Shown here piece by piece: positions 1 to 6,843 of a stretch of DNA of 64,000 bases. The notes below the pieces were generated by a model. That model had not been told where the DNA came from and did no database searches. It saw only the letters and a program-made list of their open reading frames with translations. Positions within the stretch are counted from its first letter, which is position 1. The number at the start of each line of letters is the position of its first letter. This DNA is from Achromobacter sp. AONIH1 (GTDB lineage Bacteria > Pseudomonadota > Gammaproteobacteria > Burkholderiales > Burkholderiaceae_B): the NCBI RefSeq assembly GCF_002902905.1, contig NZ_CP026124.1, positions 248,001 through 312,000 of the forward strand. Direction: 5' to 3'. A program made the translations under genes and the position numbers.

Positions 1-1
1 G

Positions 2-1210
2 GACATGCAAGGCGAAGATCTGGGGCGACAAAACTGTATCGTTGCGCAAGCCAATGGGAATCCACTCTGGTTCATCACCGACAACGAAGATCGAACAACA
101 AGAAAGTTGCATTCACTCGGCTACCAGGTCACTGATAAAACGGTGCTGACATACCGGGTCAAGACCACCGCGCAACCCCGCCCACTAACCAGCCACTGGC
201 CCCCCGAAACGGTGGGGGACGTCTTGGCTTGGCAAAGCACCCTGGACCCACGGTGTCGGCGCAAGATTCACGAACGAATCAAGGAAGGGCAAAGCAAAAA
301 AGCAAATGGCGTCCTGATCATCATCGAATCGCCACTGATGACCTACGGCTTTGCCGTGCTCTTTGACCACCAAGTGAGTCAAAAGACCAAGCTTGCTGAT
401 CGCAGGGATTCGAGTTTTGGGCTGAAGGTAATGCCCGTCTCAGTGATCAGGATCGATGACCGGTATCTGGCCCAGCGCAACATCCCCAAGTCGAAAACGT
501 TGGCGGGGAAACGAATCGCACTTGTGGGTTGCGGCACGATCGGCGGATACCTCTCGGACATGCTGGTCAAGGCCGGGGCAGGATCATGCGGAGGGAAACT
601 CACGCTGGTGGATTTTGATGGCCTCCTTCCACAGAACATCGGACGGCATCGGCTCGGCTTCCCGGACCTGTTGTCGAACAAGGCTGAGGCGATGGCGAAG
701 GAACTCAAGCGCTTGTCGCCAGGCGTCGAGGTTCATGCGCTCCCCGTGGACGTGAGACAGGCCCAACTGGGAAAGCTGGACCTACTCATCGATGCCACCG
801 GCGAAGAATCCCTCGGGCATTGGCTGTGCGGCCGCTACAGGGCTCCCACGCCCATGCTTTCTGTTTGGATCGAAGGGCCGGGAACGGCTGTGCGTGCGCT
901 CCTGAGAACGAACGCATCGGGTGCGTGCTACCGATGCCTATGGCAGAGCCACAGAAGAGGCGAACTTCGCTCGACCATTGATGCTCTGCCTAACATCTTG
1001 GCAGGCCACGGGTGCGAGGGCTTGTATGTGCCATTTCCGGCTTCGGTGTCGGTGCAGGCAGCCAGCTTGGGTGCTGAGATGGCCCTTGATTGGGTCAAGG
1101 GCGTCCACTCTCCTGCATTGCGGACCCGGCTGATCGACCAGACCCATCATCTGGCCACGCCTGACTGCGATCCTCTGCGAGATCATGATTGCCCTCTATG
1201 CAATTCCTAG
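2..1210 (+). CDS. ThiF/E1-like ubiquitin-activating protein, 5' partial (Cap2-like)
   Basis: Adenylates and transfers a protein C-terminus, like ubiquitin E1. The frame is open to the window edge, so the N-terminus is missing. The visible 401 residues hold a linker region, then the nucleotide-binding motif GCGTIGG (about residues 175-181), LVDFD and QNIGRH. Two cysteine pairs (C308/C311 and C396/C399) are probable zinc ligands, and C337 in GHGCEGLYVP is a candidate catalytic cysteine. The next gene is a JAMM protease overlapping its 3' end. E1 followed by JAMM is the order of type II CBASS (Cap2-Cap3), where Cap2 conjugates the nucleotide cyclase to targets; in that case an E2 domain and the cyclase would lie just left of the window. 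A Bil-type E1 is an alternative. GC is lower than in the ICE genes, which fits cargo. Confidence 0.85.
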   Translation, partial: DMQGEDLGRQNCIVAQANGNPLWFITDNEDRTTRKLHSLGYQVTDKTVLTYRVKTTAQPRPLTSHWPPETVGDVLAWQSTLDPRCRRKIHERIKEGQSKKANGVLIIIESPLMTYGFAVLFDHQVSQKTKLADRRDSSFGLKVMPVSVIRIDDRYLAQRNIPKSKTLAGKRIALVGCGTIGGYLSDMLVKAGAGSCGGKLTLVDFDGLLPQNIGRHRLGFPDLLSNKAEAMAKELKRLSPGVEVHALPVDVRQAQLGKLDLLIDATGEESLGHWLCGRYRAPTPMLSVWIEGPGTAVRALLRTNASGACYRCLWQSHRRGELRSTIDALPNILAGHGCEGLYVPFPASVSVQAASLGAEMALDWVKGVHSPALRTRLIDQTHHLATPDCDPLRDHDCPLCNS

Positions 1211-1674
1211 GGTCCTGGGCAACTGGCGACAAGAGCAGGTTGCTGCATTTTTCGACCCAGACGCTGGAGACATTCAGTCAGCATATCCAGGCTAGTGATG
1301 CCGACTGCGAAGCGGGCGGACTCTTGCTTGGTTCTGTACATGGAGCCCATTTGCTCATTGAGCAGGCGACGGTTCCTACCGCGTGGGACAAGCGGTTTCG
1401 CTATCTGTTCGAGCGGATGCCGTTTGGTCATGAGGCTATTGCGTTGTCGCGATGGACGGCGAGTCAGGGAACTGTCCGCTATTTAGGCGAATGGCATACC
1501 CACCCGGAAGACCATCCCCAGCCTTCTAGCCTTGACAGATCTGAATGGACTTTGTTGGCAGCGCAGCGTCGGGACAAGCGGCCAGTGCTCGCTGTCATCA
1601 TCGGGCGTAGATCTCTGTATGCAGAGTTGGTGCCGAGATCAGGCGAAGGGTCGATATTCTTCCCCGTGGAGTAG
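1189..1674 (+). CDS. JAB/MPN (JAMM) metalloprotease, Cap3-like
   Basis: Zinc isopeptidase predicted to remove the conjugate formed by the upstream E1. The full JAMM signature is visible: Glu41 in EAGGLLLG and HTHP-x-SSLD, giving His103, His105, Ser113 and Asp116 with exactly seven residues between HxH and Ser. Length (161 aa) fits a stand-alone prokaryotic JAB protein. The longest start is TTG at 1189; an ATG at 1198 is equally possible. Both overlap the E1 stop, so translation is probably coupled. A 205-base gap separates it from the ICE transfer operon, so the pair is cargo and not part of the transfer machinery. Confidence 0.87.
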   Translation: MPSMQFLGSWATGDKSRLLHFSTQTLETFSQHIQASDADCEAGGLLLGSVHGAHLLIEQATVPTAWDKRFRYLFERMPFGHEAIALSRWTASQGTVRYLGEWHTHPEDHPQPSSLDRSEWTLLAAQRRDKRPVLAVIIGRRSLYAELVPRSGEGSIFFPVE

Positions 1675-1879
1675 AGCACTAGCGCAACAACCATCATCGT
1701 CTTGACTTGCACCTCCACTCAGACGGTAGTGCATTAAAGACGACGTCATCGGGGAAATTCCTTCCTCTGCAGCGGAGTTTGCCGCGGAAAGCGGTGGCTG
1801 GCCGGTTCCGATTGATTGCGGCGCCGGAAGACCGGCCGTTTGAGCATCGAGCCATCCGCATCCCTCGGAGAACGGCTCG

Positions 1880-2287
1880 ATGGAAACCACTCGCAATCCC
1901 GCGCAGGTTCGGCGCTTCGCCGTCGAGGCACCCTGGGCCGTGCGTGTTGCCGCGCTGCTGCTTGCCGCTGCCGGATTGCAGCCCGCCATCGCCGCTGACG
2001 CCTCCGACAACGCTGCGGAGCGCGAGATGCTCGCCGCGGTAACGCGCCAGCTCGAACTGCTGGACCGCCTCGCCGAGCACGCCGCCACCACCGCGCCGCA
2101 GGAGCGCGCCCGCTACCACTTCGACTACGCGCGGCTGCGCGCCGACCTGGAGCGCGTGCGCACCGGCGTGCGCGACTACCTCGTTCCGCAACGCGCCCAG
2201 CCGCGTGATCCCGTGCCGCTGGCCGGTGACTACACGCGCAGTAACGCGGCGCCTGCGACGTCGCCCAAGGAGGCGCCGTCGTCATGA
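1880..2287 (+). CDS. ICE protein, RAQPRD family
   Basis: Small exported protein at the head of the type IV secretion operon of this ICE family. The name-giving motif RAQPRD is present at residues 105-110. A signal peptide of about 39 residues ends at PAIAA, and the mature part is mainly helical. Its stop overlaps the start of the next gene (ATGA). The 205 bases upstream (1675-1879) hold no gene; a weak promoter-like TTGACT lies near 1710. Exact function in mating-pair formation is not known to me. Confidence 0.9.
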   Translation: METTRNPAQVRRFAVEAPWAVRVAALLLAAAGLQPAIAADASDNAAEREMLAAVTRQLELLDRLAEHAATTAPQERARYHFDYARLRADLERVRTGVRDYLVPQRAQPRDPVPLAGDYTRSNAAPATSPKEAPSS

Positions 2288-2523
2288 CGCCTTCCGCCGA
2301 TCAGGTCGCCGCCTTCACGGCCAACGGCGGCTTCGCGCCCGGGGCCGTCTCCACCGTCGTGCTCGGCTTCGTCTTCGCCATCTTGCTGCTGTGGGGCGTG
2401 TGGGCGATGCGCACTGCCTATGTCGGCTGGGCCGAGCACCACCTGACCCAACGCCAGTTCCTCGGCGTCATCGTGCGCTTCGTCGCGATGTACCTGGTGC
2501 TGGGCTTTTTCCTCCTGTCCTGA
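2284..2523 (+). CDS. ICE membrane protein, TIGR03758-type (DUF3262)
   Basis: A 79-residue protein with two predicted membrane helices (about residues 19-40 and 58-78). Size, position directly after the RAQPRD protein and hydrophobic pattern fit the small ICE family TIGR03758. It is translationally coupled to the previous gene by ATGA overlap. Probably a pilin-like or channel subunit of the conjugation apparatus; this role is inferred from position only. Confidence 0.82.
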   Translation: MTPSADQVAAFTANGGFAPGAVSTVVLGFVFAILLLWGVWAMRTAYVGWAEHHLTQRQFLGVIVRFVAMYLVLGFFLLS

Positions 2524-2544
2524 CCCCATGAAAGGTACTTCGCC

Positions 2545-2922
2545 ATGAACGCTCCCGCTACTTCTCGCCGTCCCACGTCGCGGCCCGCCGCGCGCATCGC
2601 CGCGCTGCTGATCCCGCTGGGCATCGCCGCCACGCCGCTGCCGTCGTTCGCCGACCTTCCCACGCTGGAAGACCCGTCGCGCGGCACCGGCAGCGGCATC
2701 ATGCAGACGCTGCAAAACTACGGCTACGACATCGTGCTGCTGATCGCGCTGCTCGTCGTCGCCTCGATGTTCGTCGGCGTCTGCTACCACGCCTACACGC
2801 GCTACGCCGAGATCCACACCGGCCGCGCAACGTGGGGGCAGTTCGGGTTGACCGTCGCGGTGGGCGCGATCCTGCTGGTCGTCGGCATCTGGCTGCTGAC
2901 CAAGGCTACCGGCGTCCTGTAA
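2545..2922 (+). CDS. ICE membrane protein, TIGR03745-type (DUF2976)
   Basis: A 125-residue protein with an N-terminal signal peptide (cleavage after PSFA, about residue 36) and two further hydrophobic helices (about 58-78 and 100-120). This topology resembles VirB2-like conjugative pilins: cleaved leader, two membrane segments and a short loop. It sits in the position of TIGR03745 in this ICE family. Assignment as pilin is an inference. Confidence 0.82.
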   Translation: MNAPATSRRPTSRPAARIAALLIPLGIAATPLPSFADLPTLEDPSRGTGSGIMQTLQNYGYDIVLLIALLVVASMFVGVCYHAYTRYAEIHTGRATWGQFGLTVAVGAILLVVGIWLLTKATGVL

Positions 2923-2934
2923 GGCCCGGCAACG

Positions 2935-3363
2935 ATGGCCGGCGCCCTGGAGAGTCCGTCGCGCGACGGGCTCGTGACCTTCCTGCCGCACCGCCTCAAC
3001 CGCCACCCGGTGGTCGTGCGCGGGCTCACGGCCGACGAGCTGTGGGTCTGCGCCGGGCTGTCCGGCGCGGCCGGTCTCGTGGCCGGCGTACCGCTGGCCT
3101 GGCTGACGCACAGCATCGCGATGGTGCCCACGCTGATCGTCGCCGGCATCGGTGTCGGTGTCTTCGTGGGCGGCGGCCTGCTGCGGCGGTGGAAGCGCGG
3201 CCGGCCCGACACCTGGCTGTACCGCCAGCTCCAGTGGCGCCTCGCGCTGCGCTACCCCGCGCTGGCTGCGCATGCGGGCGGGGGCCAGCTCATCACCCGG
3301 TCGGGCTGGTGGTCCACGCGGCGCCTGCGGCCCGATCCGTCCCTGCGTCGAGGTAGACCATGA
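2935..3363 (+). CDS. ICE conjugal transfer protein, TIGR03750-type (DUF3487)
   Basis: A 142-residue inner-membrane protein with a cytoplasmic N-terminus, two adjacent membrane helices (about residues 38-80) and a basic C-terminal tail containing RWKRGRP. This layout (short helical hairpin plus basic tail) is that of VirB3/TraL-like proteins, which associate with the VirB4 ATPase. The stop overlaps the next start by four bases. The family name is from order and sequence recognition; the VirB3 analogy is inference. Confidence 0.83.
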   Translation: MAGALESPSRDGLVTFLPHRLNRHPVVVRGLTADELWVCAGLSGAAGLVAGVPLAWLTHSIAMVPTLIVAGIGVGVFVGGGLLRRWKRGRPDTWLYRQLQWRLALRYPALAAHAGGGQLITRSGWWSTRRLRPDPSLRRGRP

Positions 3364-4052
3364 GCCGATTCAAGAACGAGGTCGCGCACCTGCAGGCGCA
3401 TGTGAAGACCTTGCGCCTGGCTGGCGCCGCACTGTTCGTCGTGGCGCTGCTGCTCGGCTTCGGCTGGTGGAGCGCACCCAAGAGCCTGACCATCCACGTG
3501 CCACCCGACCTGCGCTCGGGCAGCACGCGCAAGTGGTGGGACGTGCCGCCGGAGAGCGTCTACGCCTTCACCTTCTACATTTGGCAGCAGGCCCAGCGCT
3601 GGCCGACCAATGGCGAGCAGGACTACCCGCGCAACCTGCATGCACTGTCTGCGTACTTCACGCCGAGCTGCCGTGCCTTCCTGCAGCAGGACTACGAATT
3701 CCGGCGCAGCAACGGCGAGCTACGCCAGCGCGTGCGCGGCATCTACGAGATTCCCGGCCGCGGCTACGGCGACGAGCCGGCCATGCGCGTGCGCACCGTG
3801 TCGGCCAACAACTGGATCGTCACGCTGGACGTGAGCGCCGACGAGTACCTGGGCGCCGAGCAGGTCAAGCGCGCGCTCGTGCGCTATGCACTCAAGGTTG
3901 TGCGCATGGACGTGGACCCCGAGCGCAACCCCTTCGGCCTGGCGCTGGACTGCCATGCACGCGCGCCGGAGCGCATCGAGACCCCGCCGCCTGCGGCGCC
4001 GCCCGGCCGGGCCGCAAGCGCCGGCTCCAACTTGCAGGGAGACACCCCATGA
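3360..4052 (+). CDS. ICE protein, TIGR03746-type (DUF2895; VirB8/TraE-like)
   Basis: A 230-residue bitopic membrane protein: short cytoplasmic N-terminus, one membrane helix (about residues 20-38), then a periplasmic domain with the conserved-looking segments VYAFTFYIWQQAQRWP and YFTPSCRAFL. This architecture is shared with TraE/VirB8 assembly factors. The C-terminus is rich in Pro and Ala. It overlaps its neighbours on both sides, so it belongs to one polycistronic message. Confidence 0.85.
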   Translation: MSRFKNEVAHLQAHVKTLRLAGAALFVVALLLGFGWWSAPKSLTIHVPPDLRSGSTRKWWDVPPESVYAFTFYIWQQAQRWPTNGEQDYPRNLHALSAYFTPSCRAFLQQDYEFRRSNGELRQRVRGIYEIPGRGYGDEPAMRVRTVSANNWIVTLDVSADEYLGAEQVKRALVRYALKVVRMDVDPERNPFGLALDCHARAPERIETPPPAAPPGRAASAGSNLQGDTP

Positions 4053-4969
4053 AGTCCCTCGGGAAGCGTTCATCTGCGGCGGCCCTGGCTGGCCTGCTGC
4101 TGTGCCTGGCCTTCGTGCCTGCGGCCCATGCCGTCGAAATCCTGCGCTGGGAGCGCCTGCCGCTGGCGGTGCCGCTGGTGGTCGGCCAGGAGCGCGTGGT
4201 GTTCATCGAGCGCAACGTGCGCATCGGTGTGCCGCCCACGGTTGGCGAGCAGTTGCGCGTGCAGAGCGCTGGTGGCGCGATCTACCTGCGCGCGAGCGCG
4301 CCGATCCCGCCCACACGGCTGCAACTGCAGGACGTGGAGTCGGGCGCGCTGATCCTGCTGGACATCGCGGCCGAGCCGGCGAAGGCGGGCCAGCCTGCAC
4401 TCGAACCCGTGCGCATCGTCGAAGGCGACGTGCCGGCGACGCGCTACGGCGAGCCGGCCAAGCCGGCGGACGACGATGCGGAGCGCACCGTACCCGCAGC
4501 GAAGCGCGCCACGCCGGTGGCGGTTGTGCTCACGCGCTATGCGGCGCAGAACCTCTACGCGCCGCTGCGCACCGTGGAGCCCGTTCCCGGCCTCGGCCGC
4601 GTCAATCTGCGCCGTGGGCTGGAGCTTTCCACCTTGCTGCCCACACTGCCGGTGCGTGCGCAGGCGCTGGCCGCTTGGCGGCTCGAAGACCAGTGGGTGA
4701 CGGCGGTGAAGCTCACCAACGCCTCCGGGCGCTGGCTCGACCTCGATCCCCGCGCGCTGCAGGGCGACTTTCTCGCCGCGACCTTCCAGCACCCGAATCT
4801 GGCGCCGGCCGGCCGCGCCGCCGACACCACGGTGGTCTACCTCGTGACCCGTGGCCACGGCCTGGCCGAGTCGCTGCTGCCCAAGCTCTCACCGATCGAC
4901 GCGACGGTGAACCTGCCGCCGGCCGCGGCGGCCGGCCAGGCCGAAGGAGGTGCCCGCCATGAAAAGTAA
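4049..4969 (+). CDS. ICE protein, TIGR03749-type (DUF3438; TraK/VirB9-like)
   Basis: A 306-residue secreted protein. ATG 4049 overlaps the previous stop and gives a clean signal peptide ending at AHA (about residue 26). The mature part begins VEILRWERLPLAVPLVVGQERVVF-type beta-rich sequence, similar in style to TraK/VirB9 outer-membrane-complex components. Longer in-frame extensions upstream are read-through of the neighbouring gene and are not used. Family and analogy are from recognition; outer-complex role is inferred. Confidence 0.85.
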   Translation: MKSLGKRSSAAALAGLLLCLAFVPAAHAVEILRWERLPLAVPLVVGQERVVFIERNVRIGVPPTVGEQLRVQSAGGAIYLRASAPIPPTRLQLQDVESGALILLDIAAEPAKAGQPALEPVRIVEGDVPATRYGEPAKPADDDAERTVPAAKRATPVAVVLTRYAAQNLYAPLRTVEPVPGLGRVNLRRGLELSTLLPTLPVRAQALAAWRLEDQWVTAVKLTNASGRWLDLDPRALQGDFLAATFQHPNLAPAGRAADTTVVYLVTRGHGLAESLLPKLSPIDATVNLPPAAAAGQAEGGARHEK

Positions 4970-6428
4970 CCCCCTCCTGAAGTGGCTGCTGATCCCGATG
5001 GCGCTGGTGCTGCTGTTCGTCGGCATCAAGATGTTCTCCGGGGATCGCGGCGCCAAGCCCGTTCCGGCCGGCAGCGCCAACTCGCTCACGCCCGAAGAGA
5101 TGAAGGCGCTGGGCATCGAGGGCGACACGCCGCGCGATACCGTTGCCACACTGGTGGCCCAGGTCAAGCAGTTGCGCAACGAGCTGCAGACGGCGCTCAA
5201 CGACAACAAGAACCAGAAGAGCGAGAACGAGCGTATGCGCGCGCGGGAAAGCGCGATCGACCAGCGCATCCAGTCCGCGCTGGATGGTGAACGCGGCCGC
5301 CTGCAGCAGTACCGCGAGCAGTTGGCCGGCGACCGCCAGCAGACCCAGGGCCTGCTGCAAGACCTGCAGCGGCGCCTGGATGGGCTTTCCGGCAAGGGCG
5401 GCCAGGCCGATCTGCCGGTCGGGCTCGGCCTGGAGGACGGCGACGGCAAGGGCTTCAGCGGCAGCCAGGGCGGCGCCGCGCGCAGCACCAGCGGCACGCG
5501 CTGGGTGGAACCGGACGATGCGAAGCCTTCGGCGAAGAACGGCAGCAGCGGCGGCCTGAACTTTCCGACCAGCTTCGGGCCGGCGCAGAAGACGCTTTCC
5601 GACACGGCCGACAACGTGGCCAGCACCGTCGCGGATGCAGGCAGCCGCGCCGTGGGCACGTCGTCCAAGCCGGTCTACACGGTGCCGTCGAACTCGACGC
5701 TGATGGGCTCCATCGCGATGACCGCGCTGATCGGCCGCGTGCCGATCGACGGCACGGTCAACGACCCGTACCCCTTCAAGGTGCTGATCGGCCCGGACAA
5801 CCTCACCGCCAACGGCATCGACATTCCCGACGTGGCGGGCGCGGTGGTCAGCGGCACGGCCTCGGGCGACTGGACGCTTTCCTGCGTGCGCGGCCAGATT
5901 CGCTCGGTGACGTTCGTCTTCAACGACGGCACGGTGCGCACGATGCCGGAGGACGGCAACCGCAACCAGAGCGGCGGCGGCCAGGGCAATGGTGCAAACA
6001 GCACGACGCAAGGCGGCCTGGGCTGGATCAGCGATCCCTACGGCATCCCCTGCGTCAGCGGCGAACGGCGCAGCAACGCGCAGCAGTACCTGGGTTCGCA
6101 AGCCCTCATCACCGCGGCCGGCGCCGGCGCCGCTTCACTGATCAAGTCGGACAACGGCAGCGTGGCCGTGGTCGCTAACAGCAACGGCTCGCTTGGCACG
6201 GTAGGCATCAGCGGCAACGAGGCGATGGGCCGCATCCTGGCCGGGGGCGTCCGCGACATGGCCGATTGGGTCAACAAGCTTTACGGCCAAGCCTTCGCCG
6301 CCGTCTACGTGCGGCCCGGCGCCAAGGTCGCGGTGCATCTGGAGCAGCCGCTCAACATCGACTACGACGCCAAGGGGCGCCGGGTCAATCAACGCATCGG
6401 AGGCAAGCATGCGTCGGATTTGGATTGA
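4959..6428 (+). CDS. ICE protein, TIGR03752-type (TraB/VirB10-like)
   Basis: A 489-residue inner-membrane-anchored protein. The start chosen is ATG 4959, eight bases after a strong AAGGAGG; a GTG nine bases earlier overlaps that site. One N-terminal membrane helix (about residues 9-26) is followed by a coiled coil (about 60-150, many Gln, Glu and Arg), a Gly/Ser linker, and a C-terminal beta-rich domain with VYTVPSNSTLMGSIAMTALIGRVP. This is the plan of TraB/VirB10, which bridges the two membranes and senses ATPase activity. It overlaps the preceding gene by 11 bases. Confidence 0.86.
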   Translation: MKSNPLLKWLLIPMALVLLFVGIKMFSGDRGAKPVPAGSANSLTPEEMKALGIEGDTPRDTVATLVAQVKQLRNELQTALNDNKNQKSENERMRARESAIDQRIQSALDGERGRLQQYREQLAGDRQQTQGLLQDLQRRLDGLSGKGGQADLPVGLGLEDGDGKGFSGSQGGAARSTSGTRWVEPDDAKPSAKNGSSGGLNFPTSFGPAQKTLSDTADNVASTVADAGSRAVGTSSKPVYTVPSNSTLMGSIAMTALIGRVPIDGTVNDPYPFKVLIGPDNLTANGIDIPDVAGAVVSGTASGDWTLSCVRGQIRSVTFVFNDGTVRTMPEDGNRNQSGGGQGNGANSTTQGGLGWISDPYGIPCVSGERRSNAQQYLGSQALITAAGAGAASLIKSDNGSVAVVANSNGSLGTVGISGNEAMGRILAGGVRDMADWVNKLYGQAFAAVYVRPGAKVAVHLEQPLNIDYDAKGRRVNQRIGGKHASDLD

Positions 6429-6843
6429 ATCGGCCGCGATCCTGTGCGCGGTCCTGGTGCTGGGCGGCTGCGCCACCAGCAAGGACAAGTTGCTGCCGCA
6501 CGGCGATCACACCATGCTCGACGTGTGGAATCAGGAGACGGGCGGCAGCGCCGGTGGTGGGCAGGCAGCGCGGCAACTGCTCGATGCACGCCAGGACTTG
6601 CGCCGGCCGCTGACCGAGGCCGACGTGCAGGCGGTGCCCGCCGCCGCTGCCGCCTACACGCGCACCGCGGCCAACGAGATTTACCGCCAGTTCCGACGCC
6701 TGCCGAACCCGGACCTAGTGATGTACGTGTTCCCGCACCTGGCCGGCACCGACCCGGTGCCCGTGCCCGGCTACACCACCGTGTTCCCGCTCTACCAGCG
6801 CGTGCAGTACGCGATGCCTGGCGAGCGCCTGGAGGACTACTGA
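6409..6843 (+). CDS. ICE conjugal transfer lipoprotein, TIGR03751-type
   Basis: A 144-residue lipoprotein: the N-terminus ends in a lipobox LGGC, predicted to be acylated at Cys21. This fits a TraV/VirB7-like outer-membrane anchor of the secretion complex. The start overlaps the previous gene by 20 bases and the stop overlaps the next start (TGATG at 6841-6845). Family name is from recognition of order and sequence. Confidence 0.86.
   Translation: MRRIWIESAAILCAVLVLGGCATSKDKLLPHGDHTMLDVWNQETGGSAGGGQAARQLLDARQDLRRPLTEADVQAVPAAAAAYTRTAANEIYRQFRRLPNPDLVMYVFPHLAGTDPVPVPGYTTVFPLYQRVQYAMPGERLEDY

Noticed and set aside
2-1210. Housekeeping ThiF or MoeB
   Set aside because: The four-cysteine arrangement, the long N-terminal region and the adjacent JAMM protease fit a conjugation-type E1. 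No thiamine or molybdopterin genes are nearby.
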